A stretch of DNA of 64,000 nucleotides from Deltaproteobacteria bacterium (GTDB lineage: Bacteria > Lernaellota > Lernaellaia > JACKCT01). The stretch spans positions 62,001 through 126,000 of the forward strand of contig JAOSJX010000023.1 of the NCBI GenBank assembly GCA_027493875.1, written 5' to 3'. The position numbers and the translations under genes are program-made. The notes beneath the pieces are model-generated. The model was not told the DNA's origin. It saw nothing but the letters and a program-made list of their open reading frames with translations, and did no database searches. Below, one piece after another: positions 55,089-62,804 of this stretch (the first letter of the stretch is position 1; the number at the start of each line of letters is the position of its first letter).

Positions 55089-55262
55089 TGAAAACACCAT
55101 GATTCTCATATTGCTAGTTGCCTCATCGATATTTTATACGCAACTCTCGAAATTCCCCTTCCGACCTCCGCGTTCTCTGCGATCTCTGCGTTGAGTAAAC
55201 GGTCCCCTCTTGAATTTCTTTGGGAAACGTAAAATGATTCGCCTCTAAGTTGGGGGGCTTCG

Positions 55263-55604
55263 ATGAGCAAAGGCGTCGTCTGCATGGCCGCGTACCGGCC
55301 GCACGAGAATATGGAGAGGGAATTCCTTCAGGTCCTGGGGCGACATGTGCCCGTGCTGCGGGAAGAGGGGTACGTCACGCTCCGGCCGCCGCTGTTTCTC
55401 AAATCCGCCGAAGACGGCGCCGTCATCGAGATCTTCGAGTGGGCCACGGAAAGCGCCAGCAGCGAGGCGCACGGCAACCCCAAGGTCAAGGAACTCTGGG
55501 ACGAGATGAAGGCCAAGGCCGATTTCGTCACGCTGGCCGACCTCAAGCTCTCCGCCGAGATGTTCCCCCATCTCGAACCCCTCCACGGGGTCGTCTGCCG
55601 CTAG
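55263..55604 (+). CDS. ABM-like (dimeric alpha/beta barrel) small protein
   Basis: 113 residues, intact, ATG 55263. The pattern of about 95 residues (VCMAAYRPHENMEREFLQVL, then EIFEWATESAS and a C-terminal helix) resembles the antibiotic biosynthesis monooxygenase-like fold, whose members are small oxidases, haem enzymes or structural proteins. No haem or catalytic residue can be fixed by eye. It has no signal peptide and stands alone in the accessory stretch. Confidence 0.6.
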   Translation: MSKGVVCMAAYRPHENMEREFLQVLGRHVPVLREEGYVTLRPPLFLKSAEDGAVIEIFEWATESASSEAHGNPKVKELWDEMKAKADFVTLADLKLSAEMFPHLEPLHGVVCR

Positions 55605-55784
55605 GGCGCCGCGACGCGGCGAGAAAAACGGGGACTGACGGACGCTCGACACCTCGCCACGGAGGCGATGAATTATTCAATTTGGAGCCATTCGCTTTTG
55701 TACTCGTTTTGAATTCATCGACATTTATACCTTCTTTTATATCGAGCGATGGATTTCGAAGGCGGCTGGATCGTCTTAAAGGTT

Positions 55785-55812
55785 TTGATTCCGCCGGACT
55801 TTGCCGTACTAT
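55785..55812 (+). promoter_or_regulatory. Predicted promoter for the DUF1566 gene
   Basis: TTGATT at 55785-55790 and TACTAT at 55807-55812 are separated by 16 bases. Transcription would begin about 30 bases before the ATG at 55850, which has AGGAGGG in front. Confidence 0.45.
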
Positions 55813-55849
55813 CCCTTCCGTGTTCACCTATTTTCACTAGGAGGGACCG

Positions 55850-56434
55850 ATGAGAAGGCTCTATTTAATGGCGCTCATGAGCGTGCTTGGCCTGGGCCTC
55901 GGTTTAGTTCTTTCCTGGTCTTCGGGTGAGAGCGGCGATGATGGCAACGGATCGAATGACGACGATGCCTTGGGTGACGACGATAACGCCGCGGGTGACA
56001 CGTGGACGGATTCGTTATCTGGGCTGACTTGGCAAGTGACACCTCCGAGCGATCACATAACCTGGGATACCGCGAAGACCTACTGCGACTACCTAACCCT
56101 GGCAGGCGGCGGTTGGCATCTGCCCACGATTGCAGAAATACGGACGTTGATTCGCGGCTGCGACGGAACTGTGACCGGCGGCTCTTGCGGCGTGACGGAC
56201 TCGTGCCTGAATGATTATTGTAAGAACGACACATGCTGGGCGTGTATTAGCGGCGAAGGTCCCAACAATGGTTGCTATGGGCCAACGGAATTGCCGAATG
56301 AGTGCGATCCGTTTTGGTCGTCTTCGCCGGTCGCGGACGTCGGCCGTGCATGGCGTGTCGAATTTGACCTCGGCCGTATCGCCTCCGACTACGGCGGCAG
56401 CTACGGCAACAACCTCGCGCGTTGTGTGCGTTAG
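55850..56434 (+). CDS. Secreted DUF1566-type protein with Asp-rich linker
   Basis: 194 residues, intact. The signal segment is LMALMSVLGLGLGLVLSW; no lipobox Cys is present. An Asp/Gly/Asn-rich linker (residues about 32-50) is characteristic of surface proteins in deltaproteobacteria-like lineages. The DUF1566 domain follows: SLSGLTWQVTPPSDHITWDT, GGGWHLPTIAEIRTLI, FWSSSPVAD and a final ARCVR. A Cys-rich insert near residues 108-150 may be disulphide-bonded. Probably anchored or displayed outside the cell; function unknown. Confidence 0.8.
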   Translation: MRRLYLMALMSVLGLGLGLVLSWSSGESGDDGNGSNDDDALGDDDNAAGDTWTDSLSGLTWQVTPPSDHITWDTAKTYCDYLTLAGGGWHLPTIAEIRTLIRGCDGTVTGGSCGVTDSCLNDYCKNDTCWACISGEGPNNGCYGPTELPNECDPFWSSSPVADVGRAWRVEFDLGRIASDYGGSYGNNLARCVR

Positions 56435-56541
56435 TCAGCCGACCGTGAACATCGGGAATTTGGTTTTTTTGTCCTTTGGCTATTAGACGCGGCGACGGCG
56501 CGTCAAAAAATATTTACATGGCGGAATACCATCACCTGCGA

Positions 56542-56784
56542 TCAACAAGAATGCTCCTCGCTGTCGAGGATCGCATCGATGATATCGGGCTCAAGCAGCG
56601 TCAGATCGGGTATCCGGCTTACGTAGGAGCCGTCCACCTTGTTGGCTCGCGCGATCTCGGCGATAGACTTTACCGTTCCGGTTTCGAGCAGCCCCCGCCA
56701 GATGTGGCTGCGTACGACAGCCAGGATCATGGCGTTCTGCGCCTGCTGCTTGGTCTGCGTCTTTCCCGCTTGTTCCTGCGGCAA
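56542..56784 (-). pseudogene. HTH fragment of recombinase-associated type
   Basis: About 80 residues. The core, ILAVVRSHIWRGLLETG then VKSIAEIARANKVDGSYVSR and LLEPDIIDAIL, is the ParB/HTH-like C-terminal segment found in or beside serine recombinases of phages and genomic islands. The frame is closed by a TAG shortly upstream (near 56818) and offers only a TTG start, so this looks like the tail of a decayed gene. It lies close to the AT-rich GTPase module and may mark the edge of an old mobile element. Confidence 0.6.
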
Positions 56785-56914
56785 GATGATTTCCTTGAAG
56801 CCATCGCACCGCTAGAAGGTCATGGGGGATGTGGACGACGATAACCGACCTCGTGAAACGGCGTCGCGAGGGTGTGGCGCGGCAGTTCGTGGAAACGGTT
56901 CAGGCGCGGTTCTG

Positions 56915-57244
56915 ATGAAGCTGCGGTATATGATCGACTACATTTACGACGAGAAGTGGTTTGAAAAGAGCCTCAATCCCTATGTGCCTGCCGGACTGTG
57001 GGTCGTCACTCCGACCGGATTCGACGCCGGTTATCTGCCGGGCTTCGAGGAGCGTGAGGACGAGGTGAACTGGCTCGTCAACGACTGGGTGGAAAAGGAC
57101 ATTAAACCTTGCTTGAATCCGGGCTTTCTGGAATATTGGCGCGAGAGCCGCTCGCCCTATCGCGGCGCGTTCGGGGAGACGGTCGAGACGGAGGAGTACG
57201 AGAATTCGGGGAAGTGTATCAAGGCAACCCGAAAAAAATACTGA
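56915..57244 (+). CDS. Hypothetical protein
   Basis: 109 residues from ATG 56915 (a longer in-frame start at 56822 is less likely). It is rich in Tyr, Trp, Glu and Lys (MKLRYMIDYIYDEKWFEKSL; FLEYWRESRSPYRGAFG) and has no signal peptide or membrane helix. A 28-codon frame at 56829-56915 ends on its start codon and could be a leader or the end of another lost gene. No family is recognised. It lies between the recombinase remnant and the GTPase. Confidence 0.45.
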   Translation: MKLRYMIDYIYDEKWFEKSLNPYVPAGLWVVTPTGFDAGYLPGFEEREDEVNWLVNDWVEKDIKPCLNPGFLEYWRESRSPYRGAFGETVETEEYENSGKCIKATRKKY

Positions 57245-57354
57245 CCATGATGCCAAACGACTTGCACCGTTGAAAAACCAGAGTAAAATTAACCGATTCA
57301 ATTTTCGATTTTGTTCCTTATCGCGTTGTGCTCTATGAGTTCGGAGGAGATTCA

Positions 57355-58452
57355 ATGGCCACAAAAAACGAGATTCAAGAAATTCGGCTCGCCCTCTTCG
57401 GTCCGAGTGCTTCAGGCAAGACCACTTTTCTCGCCAGTTATTTCGGTAATCAGCAGCGCAATTCTTTTGAAGAAACTCACGGTTACCGCCTTGAAGCCGA
57501 TGACGTGTCAGACGGCAACCAGCTTCTGTCTCGTTATTTCAAAATGGAAAAAGGAGAGTTTCCACTCGGCACAGAGCAATTCGCCGAATACTCTTTTGGG
57601 TTTAAGGTTCTAGGAATGCATGAAGCCGGACTTCGAGTTGTCTGGTACGATTATCCTGGTGGTTGGTGGGAAAAAACGCCCAAGGATGATTCAGAGAAGG
57701 AAGCCCGTAGTATAGCGTTTGAAAAACTCCTGACAAGTCACGTCGGGATATTGCTCGTAGATGGTCTGCGATGTCAAACCGAAGGGCTTCCGTACGTACG
57801 TCATCTCTTTGATCAATTTAAAAAATGAAGCACGTAGGATTTCTGACGAATATGCAGCGTCTGGGAATCCTTTGGAGAGGTTTCCAAGTCAATGGGTGGT
57901 AGCCATTTCAAAGGCAGACTTAAACTTCCACAGGATATTTCGGCCGAGGCTATCTGCAAAGAAATTGTTGCCGATGCTGCAGATCAACTTGCGGGTATTG
58001 CTAGAGCAGTGCATTCGAAATCTTTTGGGCATCAATTCCTTTTACTATCTTCAGTACGGGGAGATGGCGCTTGTGTTGTCGATGCCCATCAGTACATTGG
58101 CCTTCAATTGGTCGCTCCTGTTGCTCTGGTCTCTGTATTATCTGAGCTTGCAGAAAAGGCGGGGACAGGTCCAGGATATGGATTTCTCAGAGGAATTCTT
58201 GAACGACTTGGGGCTGTTGTAGATCTGATTGACAGCTTCGATGATTTTCTCCCGCCTAAGTACCAGGTCGTGACTAAATTTTTGAAAGCACTTGCACTGA
58301 AAGATGGATTGGATAAAGGAGTTGAATATTTCCGTGAAAAACAGGTGAACGCAGCAAAAAAGGGAAAGGCACTTGAAGCCGTAGCAGCTGCTCTGCGCGC
58401 TGAACTTGCTTCAAATGCCGCTCAAATGGCTTACTATAAGAACCAAGGATAG
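57355..58452 (+). CDS. TRAFAC-like GTPase of an AT-rich accessory module, two frameshifts
   Basis: About 366 residues. GGAGGAG precedes ATG 57355. G1 is LFGPSASGKTT (residues about 14-24), G3 is WYDYPGGWW near 100, G4 is VVAISKADL near 180, and G5-like is LLLSS. The frame changes in an A6 run near 57825 and at an A3 run near 57930; one-base repairs give LFDQFKNEARRISDEYAA and SKADLKLPQDISAEAICKE. A C-terminal helical region of about 130 residues follows, with glycine-rich hydrophobic stretches (QLVAPVALVSVLSELAEKAG). The gene is visibly AT-richer than its surroundings and pairs with 58485. A GTP-controlled switch in a defence or conflict-type system is a plausible but unproven role. Confidence 0.75.
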
Positions 58453-58484
58453 AAGCGGTGGCGAAATCTGGAGAGGGTTCGAGG

Positions 58485-59583
58485 ATGGAGATAGACGTTA
58501 GCCACGTCCTATGGCGCACGCGCGGACAAAATTGGGACTATTCTTTCATTCTGAGACCTGAACAACCTGCTGTTAATAGTTGGTACGAAATTCATTCGCA
58601 GGTATTTTCCAATTTAACACCAGATGCTACTCAACAGACAAGTGGTGGGACTATTTCCATAGAGCGTAAGGAAGTTGCTTTTCAATCGGCTGTTTTACTG
58701 ATTCATCAAGGCGGGACAAAGCCGGAAGACCAGTTACCCATTACCTCGTCTGGTTTTTTCCCAGCGAGAATGAAAAAACGAATCGAGAATCAATCCCCGC
58801 AGATTGGGGTAAGCAGTTTGTGGCATCATTGAGTTCAGCCCTTGATGTAATATTCGATTTTCCCGAACGCAAACTTTCAAATGGAGAAGAAACCCTTTCG
58901 CTTGAGGAAATCGAAGATATTTTTCAAAAGCCTTAGACCATCTCCCTCAACGGATAGTGGTGAAAGGAAAATCTATCGATTATCAGCCAACGCTTAGACT
59001 ATCAATTGAAAAAAAAGCTTTCTCCTCCAGCGAGACGCTGGAAAACTCACCGCAATCTGTGGATAACTATAGGAGTGAGCGTTCTCGTAATAACCCTCTG
59101 GTTGATTCTAAGACGATAGCAAATAGAGAATCAGCGTCAGAATCATCCTCAGAAAACCTGATTCAGAACGCTATTATTGAAGGTGAAGCATATGCGCTTG
59201 GTTTCAAGGGAAAACTCGGAAGTTTAAAAATTATCGCATCGAAAGTTCATGAGAAAGGGAAGGAATACCTCGGAGAAAGAAGTGACCTCCAGAGAAGGCT
59301 AGCAAAATCCTTCGGCGGTGATCTGAATGATAAATTTATTCAAGATCGAGTTGAGGGTATTCTTCTTCGAATAGTTAAAAGACCGATTCAGAAGGAGCCC
59401 CGTCGTGGCTTTGATGCACTTGTAGAAGTTCTCAGTAAACGGGAAGATATCATTTCATTTCTAAATTTATCTGAAGAACAAGCTGCAAAGGAAGTTGCCA
59501 AAATTCTAAAAGCATCTACCGATGACCGGGTCGTCCGGAATATAGTGATCAGATTAAAGTCCGTCCTTGAATTGAGTTTATAA
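58485..59583 (+). CDS. Partner protein of the GTPase, two frameshifts (reads as one protein after repair)
   Basis: About 366 residues from ATG 58485 (GTG 58458 is possible). The N-terminal half, VLWRTRGQNWDYSFILRP, is beta-rich. One shift in a C4 run near 58797 gives ADWGKQFVASLSSALDVIF. At 58930 adding one A to CAAAAG turns the apparent stop into FQKALDHLPQRIVVKGKSI, joining two ORFs (58485-58936 and 58957-59583) into one. The C-terminal half is helical with a Ser-rich linker, ending VRNIVIRLKSVLELSL. No known domain is recognised. Tight spacing after the GTPase and the same AT-rich composition point to an effector or regulator of it. Confidence 0.6.
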
Positions 59584-59707
59584 CCCCAACAACTATTACA
59601 TGAAGGACCATAGTCGTAATATTATGAGATGATGTGGAAGTAACGCGGGGTGAAAACGTCCACTAAACGAACTTGCCCTTTCGGAAACGGACCCATATTC
59701 TGCCTGC

Positions 59708-59839
59708 ATGAGTAAGCTGTTCACCTACATCGAGAAGCTCGTGGCGAATAAATTCTTCGGCACGCTGACGCTTTCCTTGCAGAACGGCAAGCTCTGCGGA
59801 ATCGAAGTCGAACGGAGCCTGAGACCGGACGACCTTTGA
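59708..59839 (+). CDS. DUF2292 (YezD-like) small protein
   Basis: 43 residues: MSKLFTYIEKLVANKFF, then GTLTLSLQNGKLCGIEVERS. This is the complete small beta unit of DUF2292, which in other bacteria lies near sulphur-assimilation genes. No sulphur genes are in this window. The ATG at 59708 has no strong ribosome site. GC content rises again here, so it belongs to the flank rather than the GTPase module. Confidence 0.7.
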   Translation: MSKLFTYIEKLVANKFFGTLTLSLQNGKLCGIEVERSLRPDDL

Positions 59840-59996
59840 CAAAGTGACCCAGGGGTTGTCGAAAAAATCGAGATCCGGTGAAGCCTGAAGGCAAACCCTT
59901 CGCGTAGATCGGCGTGGTTGTCGGAAAAACCGAGCCCGCCGGCGACAGAAGGCCAGTCCTCGGGCTTCGCCGGGGCTTTTGTTTTACGGAGAGGTT

Positions 59997-60155
59997 GTGG
60001 CGCTGCAAACCGACATGGAGCGGTCGTTCGACCCAGAAGCTCTCGACGGGCTGACTTTCCTGCTCGAAGCGGAAACGGAGCTTGCGCTCTTCGGCGACCC
60101 CAGGAAATGCGACGCACCGCGGAGTGAGTCCGCGGATCGTTTTGTCCTGCTGTAG
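59997..60155 (+). CDS. Possible small ORF
   Basis: 52 codons from GTG 59997, preceded by GGAGAGG, reading MALQTDMERSFDPEALDGLT and ending in the CCTG repeat region. The composition is plausible for protein, but there is no family match and nothing else supports it. Upstream, a hairpin with one mismatch at 59959-59975 followed by CTTTTGTTTT could be a terminator for the DUF2292 gene. Confidence 0.25.
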   Translation: MALQTDMERSFDPEALDGLTFLLEAETELALFGDPRKCDAPRSESADRFVLL

Positions 60156-60177
60156 CCTGCGGACTGTAGCCTGCAGC
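60146..60177. repeat. Imperfect CCTGnnn repeat
   Basis: Units CCTGCTGTAG, CCTGCGGA, CTGTAG and CCTGCAG share the CCTG core with the nine-unit array at 9154-9216 but with irregular spacing. This is a dispersed copy of the same repeat family. Confidence 0.6.
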
Positions 60178-60218
60178 CGCTTTGAAGTGAGCACGCGGGC
60201 TGGGGGCGCAGGTGCCTG

Positions 60219-60238
60219 CCCCGAGCGAAGCCGAGGGG
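60219..60238. repeat. Short element CCCCGAGCGAAGCCGAGGGG
   Basis: Four C's and four G's bracket GAGCGAAGCCGA. The sequence resembles the short dispersed elements containing GAGCGAAG that occur in many bacterial genomes. Only one copy is in the window, so its repeat nature here is inferred. Confidence 0.35.
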
Positions 60239-60346
60239 TCCTCACCTGCACGGACGCGCGGACGCACGCGGGGCGTCCGCCGCAATACAATGGGTCGCGC
60301 CCCGTGGCGTCACGGTCCAGGGGGAGTTGCACGCACTTCGCTGGAA

Positions 60347-60367
60347 CCTGCGACCTGTAACCTGAAA
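60347..60367. repeat. Three-unit CCTGnnn heptamer repeat
   Basis: CCTGCGA, CCTGTAA and CCTGAAA in perfect 7-base register, 9 bases before the TTGACA box at 60376. It is the same family as 9154-9216. Confidence 0.7.
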
Positions 60368-60375
60368 CGTTTTTC

Positions 60376-60407
60376 TTGACACCAATCCTGCGCCTGTGAG
60401 AAACTAT
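60376..60407 (+). promoter_or_regulatory. Probable promoter for the acyl-CoA dehydrogenase gene
   Basis: A perfect TTGACA lies at 60376-60381. The -10 is unclear: GAAACT at 60400 (spacing 18) or AACTAT at 60402 (spacing 20). It lies about 90 bases before the ATG at 60498. Confidence 0.4.
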
Positions 60408-60497
60408 TGCTGTGAATGAGCCCTCATTCAGAGAGGGTTTTATGGGTTTTGTCGTGCGTCGCGGCGATTCCAGCGGGATACGCCGACGGAGGATCGG

Positions 60498-62364
60498 ATG
60501 AGTCATTTCATGATCGACGAACGGGACATGGAGTTTGTCCTTTTCGACTGGCTGAACACGGGACAGCTCGCGAGCTCCGCCAAGTACGCGGAAGCGGGCT
60601 TCGACGAGAGCGTCGCGCGCGAGATGATCCGCACCGCGCTGAAACTCGCCAAGGACGAGTCTCGCCCATCTGGAAGGAGATGGACGAGTCGGGCGTCAAA
60701 TTCGAGGACGGCAAAGTCACGGTGCCCGAGTCGCTCAAAAAGGCGTTCCGAGTCTTTTGCGAAAACGGATTTCTCGGTCTCGCCGCGCCGGCGCGAATGG
60801 GGCGGCATGGCCATGCCGCACAGCCTCAACATCGCCGCCACGGAAATCTTCTCCGGCGCCAACATGGCGTTCACCATGTACGCCGAGCTGACCTACGGCG
60901 CGGCGCACATCATCGAGGCTTTCGGTTCGGACGAGATGAAAGCCAAGTACCTCGAGAAGATGTACACGGGGCAGTGGACCGGCACGATGTGCCTGACGGA
61001 GCCCGGCGCCGGATCGGACGTCGGCGCGCTCAAGACCAAGGCGTTCCCTAACGGCGACGGCTCCTACCACATCACCGGCTCCAAGATTTTCATCAGCTCT
61101 GGCGATCACGACATGACCGACAACATCATCCATCCGGTGCTCGCGCGCATCGACGGTGCGCCGGACGGGATCAAAGGCGTGTCGCTCTTCCTCGTGCCGA
61201 AGTACCTCGTCAACGGCGACGGCCGCCCGGGCGAATTCAACGACGTCGTCACCGGCAACATCGAGCACAAACTGGGCATCAAGGGCAACGCGACGTGCAC
61301 GCTCAACTTCGGCGATCACGGCAAGTGCGTCGGCTGGCTGGTGGGCGAGGAGAACAAGGGCATCGTCTACATGTTCCAGATGATGAACGAGGCGCGCTTG
61401 TACGTCGGCATGCAGGGGCAGTCCGTCGCCGCGACCGCATACATGAACGCCCTCAAATACGCGAAGGAACGCATTCAGTTCACGCACGTTCGAGACATGG
61501 GGGAAAGCCGACGCGCCGCGCGTGGCGATCATCGAACATCCGGACATCCGCCGCATGCTGATGTACATGAAGTCGATGACCGAGGGCATGCGTGCGATGC
61601 TCTACAAGGTCGCGCTGTGGGCGGACATCGCCGAAACCGCCGAGGACGAAAAAGAAAAGAAGCTCTTTGAGCGCCGCGTCGACCTGCTCATCCCGATTTG
61701 CAAGGCGTATTGCTCCGACCACGGCTTCCGCGTCACCGAGTACGCGGTGCAGACGCTCGGCGGCTACGGCTACATCGCCGAGTATCCGATGGAGCAGTAC
61801 TTGCGCGACGCGAAGATCGCGTCGATCTACGAAGGCACCAACGGCATCCAGGCCCTCGACCTCCTCGGACGTAAGCTCGGCATGAAAGGCGGCATGGTCT
61901 TCATGCAGTACATGCAGGACCTCGCCGCGGCGGTGGAGCAGGCCAAGGGCGTCGAGCGCCTCGCGGGCGTCGCGGCCGGCCTCGAAAAATCGCAGGCGAA
62001 ACTGGCGGAGACGGTTATGGGATTCCAGGGCGCGATGGCGTCGGGCAATTCCGAGGCCGTGTGGCCCGTGCTTTCGGCGACGCCGTTCCTTGAGGCGATG
62101 GGGCACGTTACCGTCGCGTGGTTCCTCGCGGACATGGCCGTCATGGCGCAAGGCAAGCTCGACGCTCTGTGCGCCGACAAAGGCGTGGACGCCGCGGACC
62201 GCAAGGCCTATCGCGCTTTCCTGGGAGAAAACGACGAGGCGAAATTCCTGGACGGCAAGGTCCAGTCCGCGATCTGGTTCGCGAACAACGTTCTTCCGGA
62301 GGCCGACGGCATCTTCAAGAGCATCGGCACGAAGGATCTGTCGGCCCTTCAGGTCGTTCTTTAA
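60498..62364 (+). CDS. Acyl-CoA dehydrogenase (about 620-residue type), three frameshifts
   Basis: About 622 residues. GGAGGATCGG precedes ATG 60498. The N-terminal region shifts frame near 60658 and back near 60795; the repaired text is WKEMDESGVKFEDGKVTVPE, then EWGGMAMPHSLN. The FAD/substrate region shows MCLTEPGAGSDVGALKT and YHITGSKIFISSGDHDM. A third shift in a G5 run near 61500 leads to PRVAIIEHPDIRRML. The catalytic base Glu is in IASIYEGTNGIQALDLLGRK, and a C-terminal helical domain follows to 62364. It oxidises fatty acyl-CoA with FAD, passing electrons to ETF. A terminator follows. Confidence 0.93.
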
Positions 62365-62392
62365 AGTAAATTCTCAATAAAGATCTTCATAA

Positions 62393-62418
62393 GGAGGCTC
62401 AAAAGGCCTCCCTTTTTT
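62393..62418 (+). terminator. Rho-independent terminator after the acyl-CoA dehydrogenase
   Basis: The stem GGAGGC (62393-62398) pairs with GCCTCC (62406-62411), closing a 7-base loop, and is followed by C and six T's. It lies 29 bases after the stop codon and about 50 bases before the next gene. Confidence 0.85.
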
Positions 62419-62465
62419 ATAGGGTTTTGCTCAACACTTCGGCTGAAAATGCCGATATTATTCTT

Positions 62466-62690
62466 ATGCGTATCGACCCCACGCAAACCGCGCTGGCCGG
62501 CCTTCGGCAGTCGTGGGTGACAAACTTCAAAAGGCCGCCGATTCCGTCGCCCGGGGCGGCGAGGGGGAGCGGCGATATCGTCCACGACATCGTGGATTTG
62601 AAACTCGCCAAACACGCGCACGCCGCCAATCTCGCGGTCCTCAAAACGCACCGCGACATGGACCGCGCCATCATCGATCTATTCGTTTAG
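62466..62690 (+). CDS. Small flagellar-rod-C-terminus-like protein, two frameshifts
   Basis: About 75 residues. ATG 62466 begins MRIDPTQTALAGLRQS. Two compensating changes (near 62513 and 62570) give VGDKLQKAADSVARGG and then GDIVHDIVDLKLAKHAHAAN followed by LAVLKTHRDMDRAIIDLF. This follows the C-terminal helix of FlgC/FlgG-type rod and hook proteins (aVdmi..q.aYeaN.kvi.t.d.m....id). Full-length rod proteins are about twice as long, so this is a stand-alone miniature. No other flagellar gene is nearby. Confidence 0.55.
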   Translation: MRIDPTQTALAGLRQSWVTNFKRPPIPSPGAARGSGDIVHDIVDLKLAKHAHAANLAVLKTHRDMDRAIIDLFV

Positions 62691-62804
62691 CTCCGATTAA
62701 AAAAACGTCGTAGCGTACACAACGCATTGGGCAGTCATTTCTTGATCCCTCTCTCACGATACGGCATTTGTACTAGGGTCCACATCAATATTTCCGGGGC
62801 AAAA

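Noticed and set aside
57355..58452. Naming the GTPase as a known defence family (DO-GTPase, GAP1-type or similar)
   Set aside because: The G motifs are clear but the partner shows no identifiable adaptor domain, and no profile comparison could be run, so no specific family is claimed.
59725..60506. Minus-strand open frames across the repeat-rich gap
   Set aside because: They run through DUF2292 coding sequence and repeat DNA and show no coherent protein pattern.
62742..62787. TTGAT and ATCAA half sites upstream of nirK, as for FNR-type regulators
   Set aside because: The halves are about 36 bases apart instead of four, so they do not form an FNR/NNR box.
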